Assembly (NCBI GenBank): GCA_030536195.1
Contig: JAUNQL010000009.1
Coordinates: 1-16,951 of the forward strand
DNA: 16,951 nt
Reading direction: 5' to 3'
DNA from: Clostridia bacterium
GTDB taxonomy: Bacteria; Bacillota; Clostridia; Oscillospirales; Acutalibacteraceae
Below are positions 1 to 6,438 of this stretch, piece after piece (the first letter of the stretch is position 1; every line of letters begins with the position of its first letter). A program made the translations under genes and the position numbers. Under the pieces are notes generated by a model. That model did not search any database, was not told the DNA's origin, and saw nothing but the letters and a program-made list of their open reading frames with translations.

Positions 1-73
1 ACTGAACTGGGGTATTAGGCCTTTTTTTAGTGTCTACTTTTTGTTGACAACTTCATTTTGCACTCCCTTTATA
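1..73. other. Non-coding edge downstream of dnaJ
   Basis: This is the short stretch between the dnaJ stop codon and the window edge. On the plus strand a run of seven T (22-28) follows a GC-containing stretch, which could be the 3' arm and tail of a terminator whose 5' arm lies outside the window. On the minus strand a GGGAG site precedes a nine-codon reading frame (27-56) described in the findings. No terminator for the heat-shock operon is visible before the edge, so transcription may continue past it. Confidence 0.4.
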
Positions 74-1273
74 TTAATCCTCAAAAACGTCTTTCATCTT
101 TTCGAAGATAGTTTTCTTCTTGTTGGCTGCTTCTGTGTAGCCAGTAGCGTCGTTGCGAGGCTTGTCGATGTATTCCTCATCGAACTGCTGGAGAAGTTCC
201 TTCTGATGCTCTGTGATCTTCTTTGGAACGTCAACGATAACTGTTACGTACTGGTCACCACGGATGTTAGGGTTATTTACATTTACAATGCCGCGCTCAC
301 GAAGTCTGAAGCGTGTGCCTGCCTGCGTGCCGGCTGGCATGTTGTACTTAACCTTGCCATCAAGTGTTGGTACATAAATTTCTGCACCAAGGACAGCCAT
401 TGCATAAGTAACTTTAACATTGCAATATACATCGTAGCCGTCACGCTCAAAGATTGGGTGTGGCTTGATGTTTGGAATTACATATACGTCACCAGCAGGG
501 CCACCATTGATACCGTGATTACCCTGGCCACGAACTGTAAATGCGTTGCCTACGTCGATACCAGCTGGTACGTCAACTTCAATGTTAACTGTACGACGGA
601 TCATGCCGGCACCCTTACAGCGTGTGCATGGGTCCTTAACAATCTTGCCCTTGCCGTTGCAACGTGAGCAAGGCTTGGTTGATTGGAAGACACCAAATGG
701 TGTACGTGATTGAGTTGTTACCTGGCCAGAGCCGTTACAGTCTGGGCATGTCTCTGGCTTGGAGCCCTCCTTGCATCCGGAACCGTGACATACGTCACAG
801 ACCTCAATGCGAGGGAAGTCAACTGTCTTGTGACAGCCCTTGGCTGCCTCCTCAAATGTGAGGTTGACACGTGCCTCGATATTGCCACCGCGGCGTGGTG
901 CGTTAGGGTTGGCACGGCCACCGCCGCCACCAAAGCCACCAAAGCCGCCTCCGCCGAAGCCGCCACCGAAGATGCTCGAGAACAAATCACCGAGATCGCC
1001 GAAATCAGCTCCGCCGAAACCGCCGCCACCAAAGCCGGCGTTAGGATCAACGCCTGCATGACCGAAACGGTCATAGCGAGACTTCTTCTCAGGGTCGGAG
1101 AGGATTTCGTATGCCTCGTTGACCTCTTTAAAGTTCTTCTCGGCTTCGGCATCACCTGGATTTAAATCCGGGTGGTACTGCTTGGCCTTTTTTCTATATG
1201 CTTTTTTGAGTTCGTCCTCGGTTGCAGATTTATCTACGCCGAGGACCTCATAATAATCTCTTTTGTCAGCCAT
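74..1273 (-). CDS. dnaJ: Chaperone protein DnaJ (Hsp40)
   Basis: This cytosolic co-chaperone delivers unfolded protein to DnaK and stimulates its ATPase. The 399 residues carry the full type I layout. A J domain covers residues 1-70, with the catalytic HPD at 34-36. A Gly/Phe-rich linker runs from about 77 to 119. Four CxxCxGxG zinc-binding repeats lie at 159-166, 176-183, 202-209 and 216-223, and the C-terminal substrate-binding beta domains follow. Nothing is missing. The ATG start is preceded by a GAAGGG site. The gene is last in the hrcA-grpE-dnaK-dnaJ operon, 21 bases after dnaK with no terminator between, so it should share the CIRCE/HrcA heat-shock control. Identification is secure. 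Confidence 0.98.
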   Translation of the reverse strand: MADKRDYYEVLGVDKSATEDELKKAYRKKAKQYHPDLNPGDAEAEKNFKEVNEAYEILSDPEKKSRYDRFGHAGVDPNAGFGGGGFGGADFGDLGDLFSSIFGGGFGGGGFGGFGGGGGRANPNAPRRGGNIEARVNLTFEEAAKGCHKTVDFPRIEVCDVCHGSGCKEGSKPETCPDCNGSGQVTTQSRTPFGVFQSTKPCSRCNGKGKIVKDPCTRCKGAGMIRRTVNIEVDVPAGIDVGNAFTVRGQGNHGINGGPAGDVYVIPNIKPHPIFERDGYDVYCNVKVTYAMAVLGAEIYVPTLDGKVKYNMPAGTQAGTRFRLRERGIVNVNNPNIRGDQYVTVIVDVPKKITEHQKELLQQFDEEYIDKPRNDATGYTEAANKKKTIFEKMKDVFED

Positions 1274-1294
1274 CTTTTTGGCACCCTTCTAAGA

Positions 1295-3130
1295 TTAGTC
1301 TACGTCTGTGAATTCTACGTCTGCTGCGCCGTCGTCAGCTGCACCTGCTGCACCTGTGAACTGGCTTGGGTCAAAGCCCTGAGCATCGCCCTGAGGAGCG
1401 TTTGCTGCATAGAGCTTTTCTGAGATCTCATAGAACTTAGACTGGAGTTCTTCCTGACGGTTCTTGATGAGGTTCATGTCCTCGCCCTTGAGAGCTTCCT
1501 TAAGTGCATCAATCTTAGTATTAAGATCGTCCTTGTCAGCCTCTTCGAACTTGTCGCCTTCCTCCTGAAGGATCTTCTCGCACTGGAATACCATCTGGTC
1601 AGCGCCGTTTCTTGTGTCAACGTCCTCACGACGCTGCTTGTCCTCTGCTGCGAACTGCTCAGCTTCCTGAACTGCCTTTTCGATGTCTTCCTTAGACATG
1701 TTAGAAGAAGCAGTGATAGAGATTGACTGTTCCTTGCCTGTACCAAGGTCCTTAGCGCTTACGTGAACGATACCATTTGCATCGATGTCAAATGTAACTT
1801 CAATCTGTGGAGTACCACGGCGTGCTGGGAGAATACCGTCAAGGTGGAAGATACCAAGTGACTTGTTATCCTTAGCGAACTCACGCTCACCCTGAAGAAC
1901 GTTAACCTCAACTGATGTCTGGTTATCAGCAGCTGTTGAGAAGATCTGGCTCTTCTTTGTAGGAATTGTTGTGTTACGCTCAATAATCTTTGTTGAAACG
2001 CCACCGAGTGTCTCGATACCGAGTGAGAGTGGAGTTACGTCAAGAAGGAGAAGTCCCTTAACGTCGCCGCCGAGAACGCCGCCCTGAAGAGCAGCACCCA
2101 TAGCTACGCACTCATCTGGGTTGATACCCTTGAATGGCTCTTTGCCGATGAACTTCTGAACTGCTTCCTGAACTGCTGGGATTCTAGAAGAACCACCAAC
2201 CATGAGTACCTTGTCGATGTCAGATGTCTTGAGACCTGAGTCAGACATAGCCTGACGAACAGGACCCATTGTGCTCTCAACGAGGTCAGCTGTGAGCTCG
2301 TTGAACTTAGCACGTGTGAGAGTCATCTCAAGGTGCTTAGGACCATTAGCATCAGCTGTGATGAATGGAAGAGAGATATCAGATGTTGTTACACCTGAGA
2401 GCTCAATCTTAGCCTTCTCTGCAGCTTCCTTGAGGCGCTGCATAGCCATCTTGTCGCCCTTGAGGTCTACGCCCTCTGCCTTTTTAAACTCGTCAGCCAT
2501 CCAGTCGATGATTCTCTGGTCGAAGTCGTCACCACCGAGGCGGTTGTTACCAGCTGTTGCAAGAACTTCCTGAACGCCGTCGCCCATCTCAATGATAGAT
2601 ACATCGAATGTACCACCACCAAGGTCGTATACCATGATCTTCTGATCATCGCCCTTGTCGATACCATAAGCGAGAGCTGCTGCTGTTGGCTCGTTGATAA
2701 TTCTCTTAACCTCGAGGCCAGCAATCTTACCAGCGTCCTTAGTTGCCTGACGCTGTGAGTCTGTGAAGTATGCAGGAACTGTGATAACTGCCTCTGTTAC
2801 TGTATCACCAAGATATGCCTCAGCGTCAGCCTTAAGCTTCTGAAGAATCATTGCTGAGATCTCTTGTGGTGTAAATTTCTTACCGTCGATTGAAACTTTG
2901 TAATCTGTACCCATCTGACGCTTGATTGAAGCTACTGTCTTGTCTGGGTTTGTGATAGCCTGGCGCTTTGCAACCTGGCCTACCATACGCTCGCCGTCTT
3001 TACCAAAAGCTACTACTGAAGGAGTTGTTCTAGCGCCTTCTGCGTTTGCTATTACTACAGGCTCGCCGCCTTCGATTACTGCTACACATGAGTTTGTTGT
3101 ACCAAGGTCAATACCTACTATTTTTGCCAT
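1295..3130 (-). CDS. dnaK: Molecular chaperone DnaK (Hsp70)
   Basis: This is the ATP-dependent cytosolic chaperone that binds exposed hydrophobic peptides and works with DnaJ and GrpE. It has 611 residues, the short form usual in Gram-positive bacteria. Nucleotide-binding motifs are present: GIDLGTT at 6-12, VPAYF at 118-122, DLGGGT at 169-174 and GGSSRIP further on. A substrate-binding domain and a lid follow, and the tail is acidic, ending in FTDVD. The start is the ATG at 3130 (MAKIVGID), eight bases after a perfect GGAGG. A TTG five codons upstream (3145) keeps the frame open, but it lies inside the ribosome-binding region and is not used here. It sits 37 bases after grpE in the CIRCE-controlled operon. 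Confidence 0.99.
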   Translation of the reverse strand: MAKIVGIDLGTTNSCVAVIEGGEPVVIANAEGARTTPSVVAFGKDGERMVGQVAKRQAITNPDKTVASIKRQMGTDYKVSIDGKKFTPQEISAMILQKLKADAEAYLGDTVTEAVITVPAYFTDSQRQATKDAGKIAGLEVKRIINEPTAAALAYGIDKGDDQKIMVYDLGGGTFDVSIIEMGDGVQEVLATAGNNRLGGDDFDQRIIDWMADEFKKAEGVDLKGDKMAMQRLKEAAEKAKIELSGVTTSDISLPFITADANGPKHLEMTLTRAKFNELTADLVESTMGPVRQAMSDSGLKTSDIDKVLMVGGSSRIPAVQEAVQKFIGKEPFKGINPDECVAMGAALQGGVLGGDVKGLLLLDVTPLSLGIETLGGVSTKIIERNTTIPTKKSQIFSTAADNQTSVEVNVLQGEREFAKDNKSLGIFHLDGILPARRGTPQIEVTFDIDANGIVHVSAKDLGTGKEQSISITASSNMSKEDIEKAVQEAEQFAAEDKQRREDVDTRNGADQMVFQCEKILQEEGDKFEEADKDDLNTKIDALKEALKGEDMNLIKNRQEELQSKFYEISEKLYAANAPQGDAQGFDPSQFTGAAGAADDGAADVEFTDVD

Positions 3131-3167
3131 GATTTTATCCTCCAAAAATTTGAATTAATTAACTAGT

Positions 3168-3686
3168 TTAGTTTGCAACTTTTACCATTGCAGGGCGGAG
3201 AATCTTGTCTCCGATTTTATAACCCTTTTGGAAAACGTCTGTGATGACGTTTGCTTCAAGGGACTCATCATCCACGTGCATTACTGCGTTATGGAAGTTA
3301 GGGTCAAATTGTTCGCCGGCGTCGCCAAATGTCTCAACGCCATACTTTTTAAATACATCAAGGAATTGAGTGTATGTCATCTCAACGCCTTTCTTGAAAT
3401 CCTCAAGGCTTGCATCCTCTGTGCTGAGTGCTCGATCAAAGTTATCGAGTACTGGGAGGAAATCAGCAAACACTGTTGATTTCGCATTGGTAAAGGACTC
3501 TTCTTTCTCCTTTACTGTGCGCTTTCTAAAGTTGTCGTACTCAGCTGCGAGTCTGAGGTACGCCTCCTTCTGAGCGCCGAGCTCTGCTACAAGCTTCTCC
3601 TCTATTGTCTGTTCAACTGCCTCCTCTGTCTCTTCGACAGATTCCTCAGCTACTTCTTCGACTACTTCATCCTTCTTCTTCGTCAC
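3168..3686 (-). CDS. grpE: Nucleotide exchange factor GrpE
   Basis: GrpE forms a dimer that releases ADP from DnaK in the cytosol. The product has 172 residues: an acidic Glu-rich N-terminal tail, a long coiled-coil helix (LRLAAEYDNFRKRT region) and the C-terminal beta domain with the family signature ending in GYKIGDKILRPAMVKVA. I chose the GTG at 3686 because a perfect AGGAGG lies nine bases upstream and the protein then begins MTKKKDE. An ATG eight codons earlier (3710) would place the ribosome-binding sequence inside the coding region. With the GTG start the gene overlaps the end of hrcA by 20 bases, which suggests translational coupling inside the operon. Confidence 0.96.
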   Translation of the reverse strand: MTKKKDEVVEEVAEESVEETEEAVEQTIEEKLVAELGAQKEAYLRLAAEYDNFRKRTVKEKEESFTNAKSTVFADFLPVLDNFDRALSTEDASLEDFKKGVEMTYTQFLDVFKKYGVETFGDAGEQFDPNFHNAVMHVDDESLEANVITDVFQKGYKIGDKILRPAMVKVAN

Positions 3687-4722
3687 TTGAAGTTTCCTCC
3701 TCGTAAACATCCGACAAAACCTTACTGATTATCTCGGATAAATATTTAATGCTTGGGACAAGTTTTTGATAATTCATTCTAGTCGGTCCGATAATACCGA
3801 TTGCGCCAGTGGCGTTCTCGCCAATCTTGTACTTGGAAATGATCATACTTGAGTTTTCAAGTTCCTTGTACCTGTTCTCTGAACCGATTCTAATTTCGAT
3901 GTCGCTGTCCATGTCACCGGATGAGACCAGCATGTTGAGCGGCTCCTCGCGGTGCAGGAAGTCAAGAAGTTGACCAGCGTTGTCATCGTATTCCTTGTAT
4001 CCAAGGAGATTGGACTGGCCTGCCAAATTTACCTCTGAGACCGAGGCCGCTTCAACAAGGTCAGCAATCGTGACAAGTAGAGGCGACATCGACAGTGCCT
4101 TGGCACCGAGGCTTGCAGCCAGCGTCTGAATCATAACAGTTCCAACTGATGAGAGTGGTTTGCCAAGGAAGTTCTGATCAACAACATCTATAAATGTTTT
4201 ACGAAGGTCAGCGTCTATCTCGACATCAGTCCTGCATGGCTTGCTCTTTAAAATACCGGTTGAGGTAAGGAGCACGACCATTGCCTTTTTAGGACTGATT
4301 GGAACCATCTCAATGTTGCGGATGAATGCGTTCTCATCCGATGGGGCTTTTGAAATCGCAGCGAAGTTGGTCAGGTTAACTAGTGCCTCGCCTGCGGTCT
4401 CGAGTAGAATCTCGGGGTCGCCTGAGCGAGAGTCGATACCGGCCTCAATTCGTCTGCGCTCATTCTCCTCAAGTTCCAGCGGCTGCATCAGATTGTCAAC
4501 ATAGTAGCGATAGCCGTACTCTGTTGGGACACGTCCTGCGGAAGTGTGAGGCTGAGTGATAAAGCCAAGGGCAGTGAGTTCCGCCATTTCATTTCTAATT
4601 GTTGCAGAGGAGACATCAAGGCCAGCATTTTGAAGCAATGCCTTGGAGCCAACAGGCTCGCCTGTTTCGATGTACTGCTCAACAATAGCAGCCAAGATCC
4701 TCTGTCTTCTTGGTGGAAGCAT
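3667..4722 (-). CDS. hrcA: Heat-inducible transcription repressor HrcA
   Basis: HrcA binds the CIRCE operator and represses the chaperone operons; its activity is known to depend on GroEL. The 351 residues start with a winged-helix DNA-binding domain (MLPPRRQRILAAIVEQYI, then SATIRNEMAELTALGFI, followed by HTSAGRVPTEYGYRYYVD). A GAF-like HrcA domain follows, ending in an acidic tail that overlaps the start of grpE. The chosen ATG at 4722 follows a GGGTGGTG site. The frame stays open to a GTG at 4755, but that codon lies inside the CIRCE element near the inferred transcription start, so it is unlikely to be used. As first gene of the operon, HrcA represses its own transcription. Confidence 0.97.
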   Translation of the reverse strand: MLPPRRQRILAAIVEQYIETGEPVGSKALLQNAGLDVSSATIRNEMAELTALGFITQPHTSAGRVPTEYGYRYYVDNLMQPLELEENERRRIEAGIDSRSGDPEILLETAGEALVNLTNFAAISKAPSDENAFIRNIEMVPISPKKAMVVLLTSTGILKSKPCRTDVEIDADLRKTFIDVVDQNFLGKPLSSVGTVMIQTLAASLGAKALSMSPLLVTIADLVEAASVSEVNLAGQSNLLGYKEYDDNAGQLLDFLHREEPLNMLVSSGDMDSDIEIRIGSENRYKELENSSMIISKYKIGENATGAIGIIGPTRMNYQKLVPSIKYLSEIISKVLSDVYEEETSSDEEEG

Positions 4723-4748
4723 GTGTTCACCACCCTGAGTGTTAAATT

Positions 4749-4775
4749 TTAGCACTCACGACATCGGAGTGCTAA
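4749..4775. promoter_or_regulatory. CIRCE operator (HrcA binding site)
   Basis: This is a perfect CIRCE inverted repeat, TTAGCACTC-N9-GAGTGCTAA, with all 18 arm bases matching the consensus. It lies between the inferred transcription start and the hrcA ATG, the standard place for HrcA repression of hrcA-grpE-dnaK-dnaJ. Its right end is 26 bases from the hrcA start codon. Confidence 0.98.
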
Positions 4776-4785
4776 TTGCACATAT

Positions 4786-4814
4786 ACTGTAACACCGCAA
4801 ATGCCTATTGTCAA
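4786..4814 (-). promoter_or_regulatory. Promoter of the hrcA-grpE-dnaK-dnaJ operon
   Basis: On the minus strand a perfect -35 box TTGACA (4809-4814) is followed after exactly 17 bases by TACAGT (4786-4791), a four-of-six match to the -10 consensus. The inferred transcription start near 4779 is just before the CIRCE element. This fits vegetative sigma-A transcription repressed by HrcA. Confidence 0.85.
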
Positions 4815-4816
4815 TA

Positions 4817-4857
4817 GGAAAAACAAAAAATTTAGCACTCTCAGCGAGAGTGCCAAA
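4817..4857 (-). terminator. Rho-independent terminator of the sigma/FHA operon, CIRCE-like stem
   Basis: Reading on the minus strand, an 11-bp stem with one G-U pair and a three-base loop (arms 4846-4856 and 4832-4842) is followed by a T-rich tail (4831-4819). It lies directly after the stop codon of the FHA-domain gene and just before the -35 box of hrcA. The stem contains a complete CIRCE half site and a second half site with one mismatch (see findings). Confidence 0.88.
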
Positions 4858-4859
4858 AC

Positions 4860-5717
4860 TTAACTTCTTCTTGAAAAAACTAGGTCCTCCCCGGCAACGG
4901 TGATGAGGTCGGCGGAACTCAGCTCATAGGTCTTGCCAGGCTCAAGCCTCAGGCCATTCAAAAAGGTTCCACTTTTTGAATTGAGGTCTGAGAGATTGTA
5001 CTTGCCGTGGCCAAGTGTTATGACGCAGTGCTCCGCCTCCATCTCGGCGTTGCCGGAGAACGGGATGCTGCAACGGCTCTCGTCAGTACCGATTGTATCA
5101 GGGCCAAACAGGAGCGGATACTCCGCTCCTGTGCTGCGCACCTTAATAACGTTCACACCCTCTGGCAGCATCCCGTCGCTCTCAAACTCAAACATGTCGT
5201 CCCCGCTCCCGCTCATGACGACATCTCGCATTCGCTCGCGCAGACTCCGCTTTGCCACCTTAGGTTTCTCCTCTTTCTTTTTCTTCTTGACCTTAACCTC
5301 TGGTCCTAACGCATCTTTGACACAGAGTATGAACTCCTTCTCTGTGTGAGTTTCAAAATATGAGTACTCCGTTGGCACAAGTGGGAAGCGAACCTCACCG
5401 CTTTCTGGATCAACGTATGTGTACTCATAGTTTAGGATAAGTTCCTCACTTGGAATCATATAGCTTTCAAGTTTATCCTTAGTCGAATTATATTGTTCCA
5501 ATATCGCGTCTATAGTTAAAGGAGTTTTCCTTAAATAACTATCAAGAGGTACCAGGTTGCTTATAGCAAGTAATAAATTACTTGAATCTATACCTATTGT
5601 AATTGCCGAATCGATTGGGTTTGCCTTAATCATATTGAAAGTAAAGTCATCTATTGTATCGAAGTCCTCTACCTTAAACACTAATATGTTTTCATTTGAA
5701 TTTTCTCTATCAAACAT
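4860..5717 (-). CDS. FHA-like domain protein with N-terminal DUF6382-like region
   Basis: The 285-residue protein has no signal peptide or membrane segment and is probably cytosolic. Residues 1 to about 135 resemble the N-terminal domain found in front of FHA domains in Firmicutes (DUF6382, assigned from memory). A highly charged Lys-rich linker covers about 140-165. The C-terminal 205-285 has the FHA pattern, including LSDLNSKSGTFLNG and a closing strand ITVAGEDLVF. The usual phosphothreonine contacts look altered: the GR arginine is Thr, and the Ser of the SxxH motif is Glu. The AGGAGG of this gene abuts the stop codon of the upstream sigma gene (11-base gap), so the two are co-transcribed. 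The N-terminal half is visibly AT-richer than the C-terminal half. The exact role is unknown. Confidence 0.8.
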   Translation of the reverse strand: MFDRENSNENILVFKVEDFDTIDDFTFNMIKANPIDSAITIGIDSSNLLLAISNLVPLDSYLRKTPLTIDAILEQYNSTKDKLESYMIPSEELILNYEYTYVDPESGEVRFPLVPTEYSYFETHTEKEFILCVKDALGPEVKVKKKKKEEKPKVAKRSLRERMRDVVMSGSGDDMFEFESDGMLPEGVNVIKVRSTGAEYPLLFGPDTIGTDESRCSIPFSGNAEMEAEHCVITLGHGKYNLSDLNSKSGTFLNGLRLEPGKTYELSSADLITVAGEDLVFSRRS

Positions 5718-5728
5718 TGCTTTTCCTC

Positions 5729-5989
5729 CTAATACTTTTCACTGTCGCCAAAATGCTCGCGCAGTTCATCGATGCCGCGCGAGGAATACTTGCGCATGGC
5801 CTCTTTGCTTCCACCAAGTTTCTTGGCAACCTCACCATAGGGCACGTTGTAACCTATGTGAAAGATGGTTGCCACAGCGTGGTGGAACGGGATTGAGCGC
5901 AGAGCGTCGTCAAGGAGGTCGGCCATCTCCTCCGCTATGACACCCTCCTCGACGTATGCGTGGGTGTCGCTTGCGCGGGAGTGAGACAT
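5729..5989 (-). CDS. Sigma-70 (ECF) factor C-terminal part, region 4
   Basis: This 86-residue frame has a sigma region 4: LLDDALRSIPFHHAVATIFHIGYNVPYGEVAKKLGGSKEAM and onward. It matches the ECF helix-turn-helix that reads the -35 box (L..IP....V......Y..PYGEVAK.LG.S...MR....RGI..LRE). The frame is continuous with the upstream region 2 frame, separated only by one TAG codon at 5990-5992. Its ATG directly follows that TAG, with GGCGGAG just upstream, so translation could restart there. It may be half of a broken ECF sigma factor, the second subunit of a genuinely split sigma factor, or the readthrough part of one protein. The gene ends in TAG, 11 bases before the FHA-like gene. Confidence 0.75.
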   Translation of the reverse strand: MSHSRASDTHAYVEEGVIAEEMADLLDDALRSIPFHHAVATIFHIGYNVPYGEVAKKLGGSKEAMRKYSSRGIDELREHFGDSEKY

Positions 5990-6232
5990 CTACTCCGCCG
6001 CATCGCTCTCGCTCGACCTCGCGCGAAGCATGTGTCGCGCGATGTTGTGATTGGTCCTATAGAGGAAGCTCACGAGTTTGAACTCGTTTTCAAACTCCAG
6101 GCCATCAGCCATGCGCTCCAAGAGAACTAAAAACGTCTCTTGTGCGCAGTCCTCTGAAAGCTGCCTGTCGTTTAGACGGCGCATAGCATCCGCCACTAGC
6201 GCCTTCCAATAGCGCCTATACAGTTCTTCCAC
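5990..6232 (-). CDS. Sigma-70 (ECF) factor N-terminal part, region 2
   Basis: The 80-residue product carries ECF region 2: VEELYRRYWKALVADAMRRL, then DRQLSEDCAQETFLVLLERM (the core-binding and -10 recognition helices), then NEFKLVSFLYRTNHNIARHM. It ends in a linker at a TAG. I chose the GTG at 6232 because a GGGGAGG lies seven bases upstream. An ATG at 6262 adds ten residues with no family similarity, has no ribosome binding site and would lie upstream of the inferred transcription start. The frame continues unbroken into region 4 after the TAG; without it the protein would have about 167 residues, a normal ECF length. Whether this is a working split sigma factor or a decaying gene cannot be told from one sequence. 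Confidence 0.75.
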   Translation of the reverse strand: MEELYRRYWKALVADAMRRLNDRQLSEDCAQETFLVLLERMADGLEFENEFKLVSFLYRTNHNIARHMLRARSSESDAAE

Positions 6233-6260
6233 TCGCTCGCCTCCCCAAGGTTTTGCTCCC

Positions 6261-6289
6261 ATAATAAACCAATTTTGCCCAAAAAGTTC
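6261..6289 (-). promoter_or_regulatory. Candidate promoter of the sigma/FHA operon
   Basis: On the minus strand GAACTT (6284-6289) and TATTAT (6261-6266) are separated by 17 bases. The -10 is good, but the -35 does not resemble the vegetative consensus, as expected for a promoter needing an activator. The inferred start near 6254 leaves a leader of about 21 bases before the GTG start. The 13-bp direct repeat begins eight bases upstream of the -35. Confidence 0.45.
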
Positions 6290-6296
6290 ACATTAT

Positions 6297-6330
6297 TTAC
6301 GAGTGGTCAAAAATTCGTTACGAGTGGTCA
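6297..6330. repeat. Perfect 13-bp direct repeat with 21-bp period, candidate regulator site
   Basis: TTACGAGTGGTCA occurs twice, at 6297-6309 and 6318-6330, with an 8-base spacer. The starts are 21 bp apart, so both copies face the same side of the helix. Paired direct repeats with about this spacing are the known target architecture of LytTR-family regulators such as AgrA, and a LytTR gene begins 109 bases away. The binding partner is inferred. Confidence 0.7.
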
Positions 6331-6357
6331 CCAATGTCCAAAATTTGTGCACAAAAG

Positions 6358-6386
6358 TTGATTTATTGTACACTAATGGATATACT
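6358..6386 (+). promoter_or_regulatory. Promoter of the LytTR regulator gene and folC
   Basis: TTGATT (6358-6363) and TATACT (6381-6386) are spaced by 17 bases, giving a sigma-A-like promoter with an inferred start near 6393. A perfect 12-bp palindrome TTTGTGCACAAA (6344-6355) abuts the -35 box on its upstream side and is a candidate operator. Confidence 0.65.
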
Positions 6387-6438
6387 TTCATCACCTTCCG
6401 GAGGGAGTCTGACGTATGTCGTAAAAGGAGGAAATAAA

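Noticed and set aside
1..28. Terminator for dnaJ at the left edge
   Set aside because: The T run is on the plus strand, the wrong orientation for dnaJ, and the matching 5' arm is not in the window.
41..1165. Long plus-strand reading frames opposite dnaJ (41-667 and 710-1165)
   Set aside because: They lie antisense to a complete, unmistakable DnaJ. Their proteins show no domain pattern, and the frames stay open because of the Gly-rich and Thr/Val-rich codons on the other strand.
3131..3145. Upstream TTG start for dnaK (MEDKI prefix)
   Set aside because: Those codons are the ribosome binding site itself; the ATG at 3130 gives the conserved MAKIVGIDLGTT start.
3687..3710. Upstream ATG start for grpE
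   Set aside because: It has no ribosome site and encodes the AGGAGG used by the GTG at 3686. Not fully excluded, since ATG is the stronger codon.
4723..4755. Upstream GTG start for hrcA
   Set aside because: It lies within the CIRCE operator, whereas ATG 4722 has a ribosome site and the conserved N-terminus.
5990..5992. TAG as pyrrolysine or a reassigned codon
   Set aside because: TAG ends folC and the second sigma frame, there is no sign of a suppressor system here, and the ATG directly after gives a simpler restart explanation.
6334..6438. Extended N-terminus for the LytTR protein
   Set aside because: The extension would translate the promoter and leader. The ATG at 6439 has a perfect GGAGG at seven bases.
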